Positions 31,601 to 38,984 are shown, numbered from the stretch's first letter. The stretch: DNA of 42,500 bases from Symbiodinium natans (GCA_905221605.1 CAJNDS010000269.1:913328-955827); one strand, 5' to 3'. The notes: a model not told the origin generated them from the letters alone. A program made the numbers and translations.

Positions 31601-33528
31601 CCTTCAGAAACCATCTCCGTATCATCGGCTCCTGACACATCCTTTATTTCCACCTTTGGGTCACACTGCTCGTCCTGCTCCGACGTGAGTCCCACAAGAT
31701 CATCCATCTTGTGCTCCAAGGGCTCAGGATCTTCCTTTTTTCCAGCCAATGGCTTTGCCTCATCCATTACAGTTCGCTCGGTGTCGACTTCCGGCGAGCT
31801 TTCAGATGGCAACACCTCTCCCTTCCTGGGAGTGGACCCACCATTGGAGTCCTTTTTCAAACCTTCTGCAGCAGGCAAATTTTCTTCCACTACAGGGCTA
31901 TTGGATTGGTCATCCGCGGTAGGCACATTTTCTTCCACCGCAGGCTCCTTTGGCTCCATGGTTTCCAAAAGAGAATCACCACTGTTGCTGACCACAGCTG
32001 CCTCATTGGCTCCGGTGTAGCCTTCGCCATTTCGTTCCTCGCTGCTAACTTCAGGCTGCACCAGTGCGTCCACCTGAGATGCTCCATCGTCAGCTGCTAC
32101 AGAGACCTGCGCCCCATTGTTGCAGTCATCCGCGGAACGTGACACCATATGCGCCTCAACCCGTGCTTTTTCTGCACTCCAGGTACTATCTGGCGCGTTG
32201 ACCCGCGCTTCATTGGCGCTCCAGGCCTCATCTTTCCGATCACCCGTGTCTCCAGCAGTTTCAGAAGTTTCCTTTTCCCTTTGAATGGCAGAATTCTCGG
32301 CACCAAACGAAGAGACCTCCTCAGTCGTAATGCCCTTCGTCATCCAAATCTCCAGGGCCATCTTCCTGAACGACAGGCACCACATCCACCACTCGCTCTT
32401 CTGCAGCCGACACAATTCCGATCTCCACATTGGGCATTTTTTCTTCTGGACCCACCGATTCCACCGCTGCCACACCCTCAGAAAGCGCCTCCATCTCTTC
32501 CCGATCCAGATGTTGAGCTTCAGCGATGTCTGCTCGGTTTCCAGAAATCCCCTCTCATCAGGAGAACCCGAGGTCGGGGCGTCACCACCAGCCCTAGGAC
32601 CGCTATCCCTGATAGTAGAGGAAAAATCTTTTTCACCTACACTATTTACACTACCCTGGATTGCCTTCGTAGACTCAGGTGTCGGTGTAGTCGATGAAGG
32701 ACCCAGTTCAGTCTCCACTTCCAGCCCATTGCCCGAAGGAGACCCAACCACGTTGTCGCTTTTCACCTTTTCCCCTACATCCGGCAGCGTCCACTTGCTT
32801 TCCTGCGTATCCAGGCAGTAGTAATACTGTCTCCCATCTTCGTGGAAGTGCCATTCCCACGTTGTCCCATCGCACGCTTCGATCAGATGCTCATCTTTCC
32901 GAAAACCATCCCTTTCAGAGACTTGACGCATCTCATCCTCTTCTTCTGACAACTGGCGCAACCTTTCAGCCTCCATCTGTAAGATCTCCTCTTCCCCCAT
33001 GGCATATTCAGCAGTTGGCGCGGCTTCAAAGCTGTCCGCACCCTTCTGTTCGTAACCGCTTCCACCACCCAGGGAACTCGCCGAGGGATCCCCTTTAATC
33101 TTGTTCAGAGGCCTCCTGGCAGCTTGCAGCACTTCTCCACTCAGATTGGTCTGAGACCCTTGGTCTATCATTCGGCCCGAAGTCGAAGTAGACGGCTGAT
33201 ACCCATGTTTGTGCAACACGCGTAAAACAGTCACCTCCATTTCACGGTCTATACCACCAGTCGCGTCCCAGCTCCTTTTTTCACCAGGCTTTGGCGATAC
33301 AGAAACAGCACGTCCTTCAGCTTCAGCATTGCTAACCATATCCACATTGGGATTTATACCCACATTGGAGTATTCTGCAACCAAGGCTTCTTCCAGATGT
33401 TCTTCAGCGCCAGGCATCACCTCTTCCAGCACCGTCCTTTCACCCAGAGACTCAGCTGCACCGTTTCCAGCTCCACCATTCTGTCCACCATCCGAGGAAG
33501 GCTGGAGCCATCGTTTGGGAGAAGGCAT
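25690..33528 (-). CDS. Giant retroelement ORF: WW, S1/cold-shock-like and six CCCH zinc fingers
   Basis: 2612 codons from ATG 33528 (the frame is open 11 codons further up, but no ATG lies there) to TGA 25690. Domains, approximate residues: WW 217-250 (WEWHFHEDGRQYYYC ... WTLP); S1 or cold-shock-like beta barrel 658-728 (GDEIIGLVRCINGYGAFLDH, then FGDTVNGTVKRV); three CCCH fingers at about 966, 1063 and 1114, and three more at about 2199, 2232 and 2260, all with C-x5-C-x3-H spacing (for example CRNGDGCSYEH, CKYGTACRYLH, CRYGDRCVFEH). Long acidic, Ser/Glu-rich stretches separate them, and Lys-rich nuclear-signal-like stretches lie near the C-terminus. No pol domains. It probably plays a Gag-like role binding RNA. 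WW and S1-like domains are not usual in Gag. Confidence 0.85.
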   Translation of the reverse strand: MPSPKRWLQPSSDGGQNGGAGNGAAESLGERTVLEEVMPGAEEHLEEALVAEYSNVGINPNVDMVSNAEAEGRAVSVSPKPGEKRSWDATGGIDREMEVTVLRVLHKHGYQPSTSTSGRMIDQGSQTNLSGEVLQAARRPLNKIKGDPSASSLGGGSGYEQKGADSFEAAPTAEYAMGEEEILQMEAERLRQLSEEEDEMRQVSERDGFRKDEHLIEACDGTTWEWHFHEDGRQYYYCLDTQESKWTLPDVGEKVKSDNVVGSPSGNGLEVETELGPSSTTPTPESTKAIQGSVNSVGEKDFSSTIRDSGPRAGGDAPTSGSPDERGFLETEQTSLKLNIWIGKRWRRFLRVWQRWNRWVQKKKCPMWRSELCRLQKSEWWMWCLSFRKMALEIWMTKGITTEEVSSFGAENSAIQREKETSETAGDTGDRKDEAWSANEARVNAPDSTWSAEKARVEAHMVSRSADDCNNGAQVSVAADDGASQVDALVQPEVSSEERNGEGYTGANEAAVVSNSGDSLLETMEPKEPAVEENVPTADDQSNSPVVEENLPAAEGLKKDSNGGSTPRKGEVLPSESSPEVDTERTVMDEAKPLAGKKEDPEPLEHKMDDLVGLTSEQDEQCDPKVEIKDVSGADDTEMVSEGHAKRVPRAGALESPGEHCYQEGDEIIGLVRCINGYGAFLDHGDMNVLVPAEGNNVHQFKFGDTVNGTVKRVEDDGTIILDTFLVLEEDEEDSSSTLRKWKDSGWGTWWTGSWQTGQWYKGSDGQWDWKSEEQQSREWFAESKASSKEQEEAEQKQLYGEKIYRNLLEDETIDNDYVGKITGMLLSRPMDVIMECIADHTFLNVEARSAYNILLSDGWKPEETDRAGSEKTTTFSRKQYHNALYELARKKRRFSGPVVGETVAMLLSKGKDELWNELWLDTKRFLQELDGAIEEMSKRENRPMEAYMDPDQYKKAHTTPKTVSPGYSKLCKFFNQGRCRNGDGCSYEHRRYGEGWPEGEPTEPKNSQKTGDEDGDIGGPPTDEGTVDEVQQEREDSAFRAQYNYGKGTSKGEPTLGETKKRLCLYYNQGGCKYGTACRYLHDDDMALEGTWEPGKSWDNASRKALRDAGFHHCCFDYYLKGRCRVRFGCKYSHEEMSEDRLTQLKHLVNVANHVSFQRGRGLEIPDRNAFQPPVSGGAESSSSSAPKALQMTNVSQKDGEKGILDEEEADEQKNSVAESTGTLLQDPEEPIENWMARNNHLWVYTPHVSEVMITLGVNTVSDLQEFIFVEDLLEKGINKVTACKILRLVGGVRYRPEGPERAVPSDASVRVQQSSGSKEAGREAVRTLTQMREAEGSGAKTMPRGSYRELFDKVKYRDAWTLAQRSPLCVQKLKLVGVGMPPVNPPTKKYRSISNPVKRGRPLLDKKQVRQVPRSRSQRRAQPAEAVEKPKPLELKPRGGLSYRFSRAWADVVDDDDQAEALVSYADSSSDSSEEETNAVQRMREILLQERDSQRTAIRGNVPMGGSSGPNDGQKKSVHLGEERDKASRGETRQEVTSQVFSLPQPSRRTEQSQKRARDGSVIVGSLAVGSTDEVSPGKGVAGQVNVSEGAQVLPGQEVAGQETALEGAVQIPGEETDQNEGEGGSNELRGDGAKTLDVRPVKDVPQHLLVKGLLNRIYWKVAVGKLPVGHKDYQKGSNKMDRNLVISMSSEGASEQDLNLALEDDTDQRMDDGALVVMAYDPGTLIQSATTMWVMRRGLADRALWSAIATAAQRICAEMVQVDELNAQLNTGRLLFERRDQGHYGDLHHSFHEDPCLPVVGNYPLSVMGALLSPGLEKEFRNTEKFGTAMEAIAYDWSRSPGMEVHVELMARVANLVAPFLRLGGQGTVVNSEFLWQHGRDQMMEFLQAATCADQLEVLWRRMDDDADEEVDPTGMVLEIPDQQDAVLDQGNNESLIPIEDAGGETLGDTGRDGKAPEVSPEEETSSGSSRLAGTRIFLWSVYSRVASNFSTQDRTTGKIFDSTKGYPGEGPNNGDNPSSKRNLPWISEDYLDEVVSKKMERSSDMDGLDGFVPGSEGSLEKVEVENVTASKILMALWKKGYRAGYRRLCRLNVSGCKVGAMKRPIKRVQKIGTRKAFMKKFNVFGSSQRGSGAGGKPIMKVVGPRPGFPAVLQASNTDSTWGEGSSSQAHGNVHVEQNRPMDRFEAERLEKRKKGFCYWFSKGKDRCKFGEDCKFIHSEDDVVLHSYWCKYYVAGRPCFAGKKCAFSHDATGVRCIQFAQSGKCRYGDRCVFEHGDPLNEQRPRSPRTPPRDGPRRSSGAKGGEEEISPEQFDDGEEYSMTYDDDTKMSQLLMEAISFLSNGKTDLARAEADPLFKLLKFNGDADQMDREWVSWTTDMLSVLELHEVVKSYEVSLEEVEEWVNDLRIWFERANVEEEKDPKRGKKRSLERESSKDIPAEKEVVETSETEVAVEEEAKKVKKKRKTAVIEDPYTLLVPKPKKMPATIEKSGSSSNAAVSAGEKASKMRTKSNVGGKAKKKEKSQSPKKGEVVVVKGPEEKDRPSDVDAQASTAVSAELGQSCQAIEDAKREGLVSSIQRCVQDPVLAVSDLEYILLQLHLSIANHQKKK

Positions 33529-33582
33529 TGCTTCTTGATCCCAAAAACCTTGAAAGAACACTTAACCGCAGGGAACCTAATT

Positions 33583-33595
33583 TGGGCTCATAACC
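33583..33595 (-). other. Primer binding site, half-tRNA-iMet type
   Basis: Directly next to the 5' LTR the element reads GGTTATGAGCCCA. This is complementary to the anticodon arm of an initiator tRNA-Met (TGGGCTCATAACC), not to a tRNA 3' end. The Drosophila copia element primes from the cut 5' half of initiator tRNA-Met in the same way, with GGTTATGGGCCCA as I recall it. Confidence 0.75.
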
Positions 33596-33882
33596 TACGG
33601 GGGAACAACCAGGGAAGGAAATCAACTCCCCTAATCGCCCTGAACCTATATTCCCCAGATCGAACCAAGAAGCAAACGAGAACACGGATAAGAGCAACCC
33701 AGGGGGGAAGGAAAGGGGGAAGGAATCCACACCCTTACCAAACCCTAAGAACCCAGGCACTACTTTTTGAACTTGTGGCTTTCTGTTCAAGCCCATCTTG
33801 AGCCAAACATGTTTTCCGGGTTCATTAACCCTTCCAACTCTCAACACTAACTCTCTTCTACAATACCAGTTGCAGCTCCGCA
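33596..33882 (-). repeat. 5' LTR
   Basis: 287 bases, identical to 25032-25318 except for two substitutions (AAGCAAACG here versus AAACAAACG; CTCTCTTC versus CTCTTTTC). Contains TTTGGCTCAAG at 33797-33807 on the element's sense strand, equal to the last 11 bases of the dinoflagellate spliced leader. Confidence 0.93.
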
Positions 33883-33992
33883 TAGGGTTTAGGGTTTAGG
33901 GGTTGTGGTGTTCGTCGACATCATCTGGCACCCAAAAACAGTCTTTGTAGGGCAGCGTCCGTTCGTCCTAAACCCTGCTAACTCCTGGTGAG

Positions 33993-34125
33993 CATGGAGC
34001 CTTACATTCAGCCGTATTGCTGAGCTTTCTCGAGCGTGTGCTGGCGTTCCGTGAGCGGCATCTGGTGTACTTCCCAAACCCTGCATACGCCACCCAACAC
34101 GATCATCCTTCTTATTGGCACCCCA
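33993..34125 (+). CDS. Candidate exon, unknown
   Basis: Open frame GALHSAVLLSFLERVLAF, then ERHLVYFPNPAY and QHDHPSYWHPRP, ending just before a CCCTAAG array. Strong protein-like composition; splice sites not resolved. Confidence 0.4.
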
Positions 34126-34202
34126 GGCCCTAAGCCCTAAGCCCTAAGCCTTAAACCCTAAGCCCTAAACCCTAAGCCCTAAGCCCTAAACCCTAAGCCC
34201 CA
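34123..34202 (-). repeat. CCCTAAG variant array before an acceptor
   Basis: Predominantly CCCTAAG units mixed with CCCTAAA. Confidence 0.9.
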
Positions 34203-34231
34203 AGTGTGACCATCCTTCATCGGCCGCGCAG

Positions 34232-34342
34232 AACTCCCAGTTCTTCAACTCAGCTACGAGCTTCCAGGTCGAGGCCGGCAAACCTCAGCAAGTCCTCACG
34301 AAAGCCCACAGATCATGGTGCGGCATGGCAGCGGCACGTTGA
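34232..34342 (+). CDS. Candidate exon, possibly terminal
   Basis: Acceptor CCGCGCAG directly after the CCCTAAG array. One frame reads NSQFFNSATSFQVEAGKPQQ and ends at TGA 34340. A second open frame would be in phase with exon 24929-25000 across the LTR insertion, so the choice of frame is open. Confidence 0.4.
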   Translation, partial: NSQFFNSATSFQVEAGKPQQVLTKAHRSWCGMAAAR

Positions 34343-34363
34343 GCCGTTGGCCTGTGGAGTAGC

Positions 34364-34494
34364 AAAACCCTAAACCCTAAACCCCAAACCCCAAACCTCC
34401 AAACTCTAAACCCCAAACCCTAAACCCCAAACCCTTAACCCCAAACCCTTAACCCCCAAACCCTAAACCCTCAACCCTCAACCCTAAACCCCAA
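34364..34494 (-). repeat. CCCTAAA / CCCCAAA array
   Basis: Mixed variants immediately before exon 34493-34597. Confidence 0.9.
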
Positions 34495-34597
34495 TTCCTG
34501 GGCTTCCTGTTTTCTGAGGGCCTCGACGGCCCGGAGCCTCGCATCATCGTGGATGGCACCTTCTGCTTCCGCGGGCGGCACCAGAGGCCATATCCCC
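34493..34597 (+). CDS. Candidate exon, unknown
   Basis: Directly after a CCCTAAA-type array (34364-34494). Reads FLGFLFSEGLDGPEPRIIVD and GTFCFRGRHQRPYPP. Clear protein-like composition; the donor is not identified. Confidence 0.45.
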
Positions 34598-34707
34598 CTC
34601 GGGAATTTTTTATATTTTTATATAAAAACTCAAGAGGATATGAAGAATAGTATGTTTATTCAGGTTCTAAGGGGAGTATAGGAGGCTTGAACACGTTCCT
34701 TCTTTGG

Positions 34708-34800
34708 TTCGGGTTTAGGGTTTGGGGTTTGAGGTTTAGGGTTTAGGGGTTCGGGGTTTAGGGTTTAGGGTTTAGGTTACGGGCTTAGGGTTCAGAGTTT
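34708..34800 (+). repeat. TTTAGGG / TTTGGGG block
   Basis: Degenerate units. The rest of 34600-35150 shows no supported gene. Confidence 0.85.
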
Positions 34801-35159
34801 ATAAGGTTCATATAGGGTTTAGGGCCAAAGTCTAGGCTTCAGGGTTGGGGAGTCGAACTTTGGCCCACGGGCGCGGCTATACAAGTTCTTTGGCTGTTAT
34901 AAGTAGGACAGCCAGGACAAGCCAGACAGGATTGTGTCACCATTCGCAGCGGTTGGCCCCAAACCCTAAACCCTATGAACGAGATCGAGAGTCGGGTTGA
35001 GAGGCCCCAATTAATGCACAGGCAGGCGTGGCAGCAGAATTAATTGGGTCGTTGTTAAGAAGGTTTATGTCACCAGGACTTTTGCCCTAAACCCTCTTAA
35101 TCCTATAAGTTCTACACCCCAAGCGCCAAACGTCAAACCCCACTCCTGGCTCCTAACAG

Positions 35160-35457
35160 ACTGTCGCGAGCGGCAGGCCTATGTCCACCAACCTCCTCTT
35201 CTCAGAGGACAAAAGTGAGGACCAACTTCAAGGCGCATCCGACAAGCTTTTGGATTTGTTTCTTGTTCGGGGGTTCCTATGAGAAGGATTCCTCTAATTT
35301 GGAGCATATTTGGCGGGGAGGGGGGGGAGGGGGGAGCTCCTAATTATTTCGAGCTTTCCCCAAACCTTAAGCCCTTCTGTCAGTCGTGTCAGCAGGACTC
35401 TGTAGGAGCACTTAGCCGGCCTGCTCCCGAACGTCCTAAAGCGATCTGTGCAACCAC
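35160..35457 (+). CDS. Two in-phase exons, unknown protein
   Basis: Exon 35160-35264 (acceptor CCTAACAG; TVASGRPMSTNLLFSEDKSE, then LQGASDKLLDLFL) and exon 35396-35457 (acceptor GTCAGCAG; DSVGALSRPAPERPKAIC; consensus donor GTGAGT). The junction keeps phase 0. A short G-rich intron separates them. Confidence 0.45.
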
Positions 35458-35573
35458 GTGAGTCTGCCCACGACGCTGCACGACCCTGGCGAACCTGACA
35501 TCAGACCATGAATCCGAAACCCTAAACCCTAAACGCAGCCATTTCTTGTTCAAGCTGTGGTTATCCTGCGCAG

Positions 35574-35632
35574 ACGGGTTCCTCAGTCCGCACTTGGACG
35601 AGGGGAAGGGGGGGAGGATTGGCCCTGATTGG
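35574..35632 (+). CDS. Candidate exon, unknown
   Basis: Acceptor ATCCTGCGCAG, downstream TTTAGGG block. Two frames are open: GFLSPHLDEGKGGRIGPDW, and RVPQSALGRGEGGEDWP with stop, the latter in phase with exon 35396-35457. Confidence 0.35.
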
Positions 35633-35810
35633 GCTTTAGGGTTTAGGGTTTAGGGTTCTCCTTATGATGGTTTTGGGCCGTAAACCCTAAACCTGAAACC
35701 CTAAACCCTCCGCCCAAACAGCTGCGGATTTAGGGTTTAGGGTTTAGGGTTAAGGGTAGGCGAGACGACGTTTCAGGAATTCAGGGGGGTTGGTTGTGGA
35801 GCTGCAACCG

Positions 35811-35848
<38 letters not shown>
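35811..35848 (-). repeat. 38-base C homopolymer
   Basis: Uninterrupted C run followed by A and six more C, in a stretch without a supported exon. Confidence 0.95.
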
Positions 35849-36182
35849 ACCCCCCCAATCCGAATTCGGAGCCTGAATGTCGCACTAAACCCGACACCCC
35901 GCCTCCAAAGCCATGAACCCCCTGAGGGGCGGCCACAGTACCTTGAAGAGGTCGACGTATCTTGTAAGACATAAGTAGAGTTTTTGGACCCTAGATTGGG
36001 TGATGAGCCTAATGCTCTCCTGAGCCCTCAACATCGAACCTTCCAACAGGATTCAAAGAGTCCAACCCTGCATCATGTCAACTCTACTCCCTAAGATGCC
36101 ATCTAAAACCTACACGTCCTAAGCTAAGGTTCCTAGCAGCCTGCCCTTCGGAACATCGTTGCCTTGTTCCTCGTTCCCGCAG

Positions 36183-36276
36183 TGTGCCGGCCTCTGCCAG
36201 TGCACGATCTGAGTCTGAGTTGCATAGGGTTCCTGGAAGCAGTCTCTTGGGGCTTAAAAGTGGCATAAGACCCTAA
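36183..36276 (+). CDS. Candidate exon, unknown
   Basis: Good pyrimidine-rich acceptor (CTCGTTCCCGCAG). Reads VPASASARSESELHRVPGSS and LLGLKSGIRP before a stop made by a CCCTAAA-type unit. Confidence 0.35.
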
Positions 36277-36348
36277 ACTCTAAACCCTAAACGTCCCTAA
36301 ACCCTCTTCCGACTGCGTTGAGGGCGGCCTCAGGGTACCTCCTCACAG

Positions 36349-36420
36349 GTTGCTGAGCGATCTGAACGCAATGTACTGGCCTACAACGCCGATCATGAGG
36401 CCTGCGCCCCAGACTTCTAG
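36349..36420 (+). CDS. Terminal exon, unknown protein
   Basis: Acceptor CCTCCTCACAG, then VAERSERNVLAYNADHEACA followed by PDF and TAG 36418. Protein-like in this frame only. Confidence 0.45.
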   Translation, partial: VAERSERNVLAYNADHEACAPDF

Positions 36421-36559
36421 CCTTCAGGGTTAGGACCCTAAACTCTAAACCCTGAACCCTAAACCGGGCTCAAGAGTCAAGCAACTTCCGTTTGGGCAGT
36501 TCTCGACATCATAGTCCCACTTGTCAGGGGCGCACCCTAAATGAATATACATACATCAG

Positions 36560-36700
36560 AGTACGCATGTGCACATGTATATATATATATATACATATAT
36601 CTACGCACATATATATATATATACATATACATATACGTATATATATATATATATAGATGTATCGATATATATATATATACATATATGTACACATGTACAT
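36560..36700. repeat. TA-rich microsatellites
   Basis: Several TA/TACA tracts. ORFs over them on both strands are artefacts rich in Tyr and Ile. Confidence 0.9.
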
Positions 36701-36719
36701 AAGGCCCTTGGTAGTCGAA

Positions 36720-36848
36720 GAATCGGTACCATCATGTCGAGCTGCAACGCCCCCCCTGAATCTGAAGCCTCGCAGTTCGGACATGAACGAGAAGTTTGGC
36801 ACGCAGTACGGCCGTGGCCTCAGGGCCTCTTTGGGGGCTCACCAGTAG
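36720..36848 (+). CDS. Candidate exon, unknown
   Basis: Frame containing [20 protein letters not shown] ends at a TAG that belongs to the following TTTAGGG block (36846-36880). Upstream boundary unknown. Confidence 0.3.
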   Translation, partial: ESVPSCRAATPPLNLKPRSSDMNEKFGTQYGRGLRASLGAHQ

Positions 36849-36915
36849 GGTTTAGGGTTTAGGGTTTAGGGTTTAGGGGTGTTCTGTCGAGTTCGAAGGA
36901 GAGTTGCAGCTGCAG

Positions 36916-36998
36916 GCTACGCCTACGAATCATACGACGACTCCTACGAAGATTCCTTCGATTGTGGGCTGCAGCAAGGCCCGGAACTCACCCCCTGG
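36916..36998 (+). CDS. Exon, unknown acidic protein
   Basis: Acceptor AGTTGCAGCTGCAG; reads YAYESYDDSYEDSFDCGLQQ then GPELTPW; the donor is the GTTTCGGG that starts a repeat array at 36999. Strongly biased to protein-like sequence. Confidence 0.5.
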
Positions 36999-37069
36999 GT
37001 TTCGGGTTCAGGGTTTAGGGTTTCGGGTTTAGGGTTTCGGGTTTAGGGTTTCGGGTTTCGGGTTTCGGG
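36999..37069 (+). repeat. TTTCGGG variant array at a donor site
   Basis: Starts GTTTCGGG after exon 36916-36998, with alternating TTTCGGG and TTTAGGG units. Confidence 0.95.
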
Positions 37070-37396
37070 CCTTGGGATCTGAAACCCCACACTCCCCTTA
37101 ACCCCGGAACCCGACACCCGAAACCCTGAACCCAGGGGGGGGCCGGGTGGGGGGGGGGGGGGGCAGCTGACAGTTGAGATTTTCAATGCCACATTGGGTG
37201 GGCAGGAAGTTTAACTGAGGTTGAAAAATCACTTGGCTATAGGTTTTTCTGTTGCAAGCCCCACCTGCTGATGTTCCCCCTTCTACTAGCAGTCCTTCAT
37301 CGGGATCTATTCCCCCTATTCTGATCCCTGTTAAGGACTGTGAGTATCAGGGGGAACATCCCAAGCACCACCTCTCCGTGCAGCCCTGTCTTGCAG

Positions 37397-37484
37397 ACTG
37401 GATGTATTTCCTGGATGAGATCGACACGACGGATGGATCTTGTTCGCTTCCCAGTGCTGGCCGTCCCCACCCACCAAAAAGTTC
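37397..37484 (+). CDS. Candidate exon, unknown
   Basis: Acceptor CCCTGTCTTGCAG; reads WMYFLDEIDTTDGSCSLPSA. The preceding stretch (37310-37363) resembles the interior of another intron at 22832-22895, so it is not taken as coding. Confidence 0.4.
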
Positions 37485-37546
37485 CCTAAGTCCTAAACCC
37501 TAAGCCCTACGCCCTAAACTCTAAGCCCTAACCCCAACCCCCTCTC

Positions 37547-37621
37547 CCCTGGTCTGCTGAGACTGTCCGTCGGAAGCTGAAATGGAGGCCGAAGTCGAGG
37601 GAGGGCCAAGCTTGGAATTGA
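37547..37621 (+). CDS. Candidate exon, unknown
   Basis: Lies between CCCTAAA-type (37485-37540) and TTTAGGG-type (37650-37680) blocks. Reads PWSAETVRRKLKWRPKSREG and QAWN, then TGA. Confidence 0.35.
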   Translation, partial: PWSAETVRRKLKWRPKSREGQAWN

Positions 37622-37697
37622 GATTGGAATCGGGGTGTTGGGGCTTGTAGGCTTAGGGTTTGTGGGGTTTAGGGTGTAGGATTGGGACCAATAACAG

Positions 37698-37736
37698 GTG
37701 CTGAGGCTACGCAAGAAGCCCTGGCGCAAACAATGA
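37698..37736 (+). CDS. Possible terminal micro-exon
   Basis: Acceptor CCAATAACAG, then VLRLRKKPWRKQ and TGA. Too short to be sure. Confidence 0.25.
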   Translation: MLRLRKKPWRKQ

Positions 37737-37790
37737 ACACCTAAAATCTAAACCCTAAACCCCAAAAGTCTGGGGATTTGAGTGTGCCAG

Positions 37791-37867
37791 GCATCGTTCA
37801 ACCCTTCCGTGGTGACGTCACCGATGGGAGCACTCTCCTCAGATCTCTTGACTCTCAAGGCCTCCAG
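37791..37867 (+). CDS. Candidate exon, unknown
   Basis: Acceptor GTGTGCCAG; reads IVQPFRGDVTDGSTLLRSLD and SQGLQ up to a CCCTAAA array. Here the array after the frame has the opposite orientation to the usual pattern, which lowers confidence. Confidence 0.3.
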
Positions 37868-38055
37868 ACCCTAAACCCGAAACCCCTTACCCCCTAAACC
37901 CTAAGCCCAAAACCCTAAACCCTAAACCCTAAACCCTAAACCCTAAACCCTAAACCATAAACCCAAACCCCATACCCGAAACCCTAAACCCTAAATCCTA
38001 AATTCTAAACCCTAGACCCTAGACCCTAGACCCTAAACCCTAAACCCTAAACACG
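37866..38055 (-). repeat. CCCTAAA array
   Basis: Long array with variants (CCCTAGA, CCCTAAT). Confidence 0.9.
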
Positions 38056-38147
38056 AAACCTCCTTTTGGGGTCTCGGGGGCTTAAGGGGTTTAGCTCGCA
38101 TTGTCCGCAGCGCCTTTGCCGTTGGTGTGTGTGTTTTGTTTGGGCAG

Positions 38148-38175
38148 CAAGCGAGTCGTCCGCAAGATGATCTAG
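38148..38175 (+). CDS. Possible micro-exon
   Basis: Strong pyrimidine-rich acceptor (TTTTGTTTGGGCAG) after a long CCCTAAA array; KRVVRKMI runs into the following TTTAGGG-type block. Confidence 0.25.
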
Positions 38176-38481
38176 GGTTCAGGGTTAGGGGTTGGGGTTT
38201 AGGGTTTAGGGTTTAAGGTTTAGGGTTTAGGGTTTAGAAGAGACAAGCTGCCCTGGTAGGCTACATAGGCTCGGATCAATCCTAGAGTTCTCCAACGCTC
38301 ACGGGGCAAATGAGACTTCGGACCCCACCAGTGGGTTTGGGGCTTTAGGGAAATCCCTCAACTACTATTTGCTCATCAAAGATAATACTCCCGATTTTCC
38401 CCTTATAAGGAAGAACGTGTTTATTTTCTGGGGTGTTCACTTAAGCAAATCGTAGACCCCCAAACCCCGCCGGAGAGGGCC

Positions 38482-38567
38482 ATGAAAGGCTGCGCTAAGC
38501 ACCCGCGGCTTTCCAAGGACTGGCTAAAGCAGCATGGCGTTCTCTCAGCCAGGGCCCTGAATCAGGG
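38482..38567 (+). CDS. Exon, possibly initial, unknown protein
   Basis: ATG at 38482, MKGCAKHPRLSKDWLKQHGV then LSARALNQ; the donor at 38568 is the GTTTAGGGG of the following array. Confidence 0.45.
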
Positions 38568-38703
38568 GTTTAGGGGTTTGGGGGTTTGGGGTTTAGGGTT
38601 CAGGGCCAGTACTTGGAGGTTCTTGGGGACTGATTATTCATGGGGTTATGGGTGTCCGAGTCAAGGCTACAACCAAGTAGACCTTGAGTTGCCCTACTTG
38701 CAG

Positions 38704-38760
38704 CACAAGCTCTTAAGTAGGGCCCATGGCCTGCCTGATAAGTACCCATGGACCTCTAAA
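38704..38760 (+). CDS. Exon, unknown protein
   Basis: Acceptor CTACTTGCAG, HKLLSRAHGLPDKYPWTSK, and a consensus donor GTAAGG that leads straight into a TTTAGGG array. Confidence 0.4.
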
Positions 38761-38763
38761 GTA

Positions 38764-38846
38764 AGGCTTAGGGTTTAGGGTTTAGGGTTTAGGGTTTAGG
38801 GTTTAGGGTTTAGGGTTTAGGGTTTAGGGTTTAGGGTTTAGGGTTA
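38764..38846 (+). repeat. TTTAGGG array at a donor site
   Basis: Follows GTAAGG donor of exon 38704-38760; about 11 perfect units. Confidence 0.95.
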
Positions 38847-38984
38847 GTACCCGTGAGCCTTTTTAAGTGGGGTTTGTTGTAGGGTGTAGGCAGGTCCCTA
38901 AACCCTCAGCCTTAAACGAGCATAAGGATGACCCATCAAAAGAAGAGGCCAAGCGCGCCAATACTTTAGAGCCCTACATACCCA

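Larger units (their letters stand above)
25032..33882 (-). mobile_element. Complete non-autonomous LTR retrotransposon (copia-type primer site)
   Basis: 8851 bases bounded by 287-base direct repeats that differ at two positions, a 5-base target duplication (TAGGG, 25027-25031 and 33883-33887), a half-tRNA-type primer site next to the 5' LTR and a purine tract next to the 3' LTR. LTR ends are TGCGG...CCGTA in the element's sense. The single ORF has no protease, integrase, reverse transcriptase or RNase H motif, so the enzymes must come from another element. The very similar LTRs and intact ORF suggest recent insertion. It lies inside a TTTAGGG array of an intron, antisense to the host exons. 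Confidence 0.9.

Noticed and set aside
26457-33538. Many plus-strand ORFs opposite the retroelement ORF
   Set aside because: Shadows of the long minus-strand frame; low-complexity His/Pro/Ser translations without domains.
33529-33561. Upstream start of the retroelement ORF at 33561
   Set aside because: The codon there is GTG; the first ATG in frame is at 33528.
33583-33595. tRNA gene fragment
   Set aside because: Only the anticodon-arm complement is present, placed exactly against the LTR, so a primer site explains it better.
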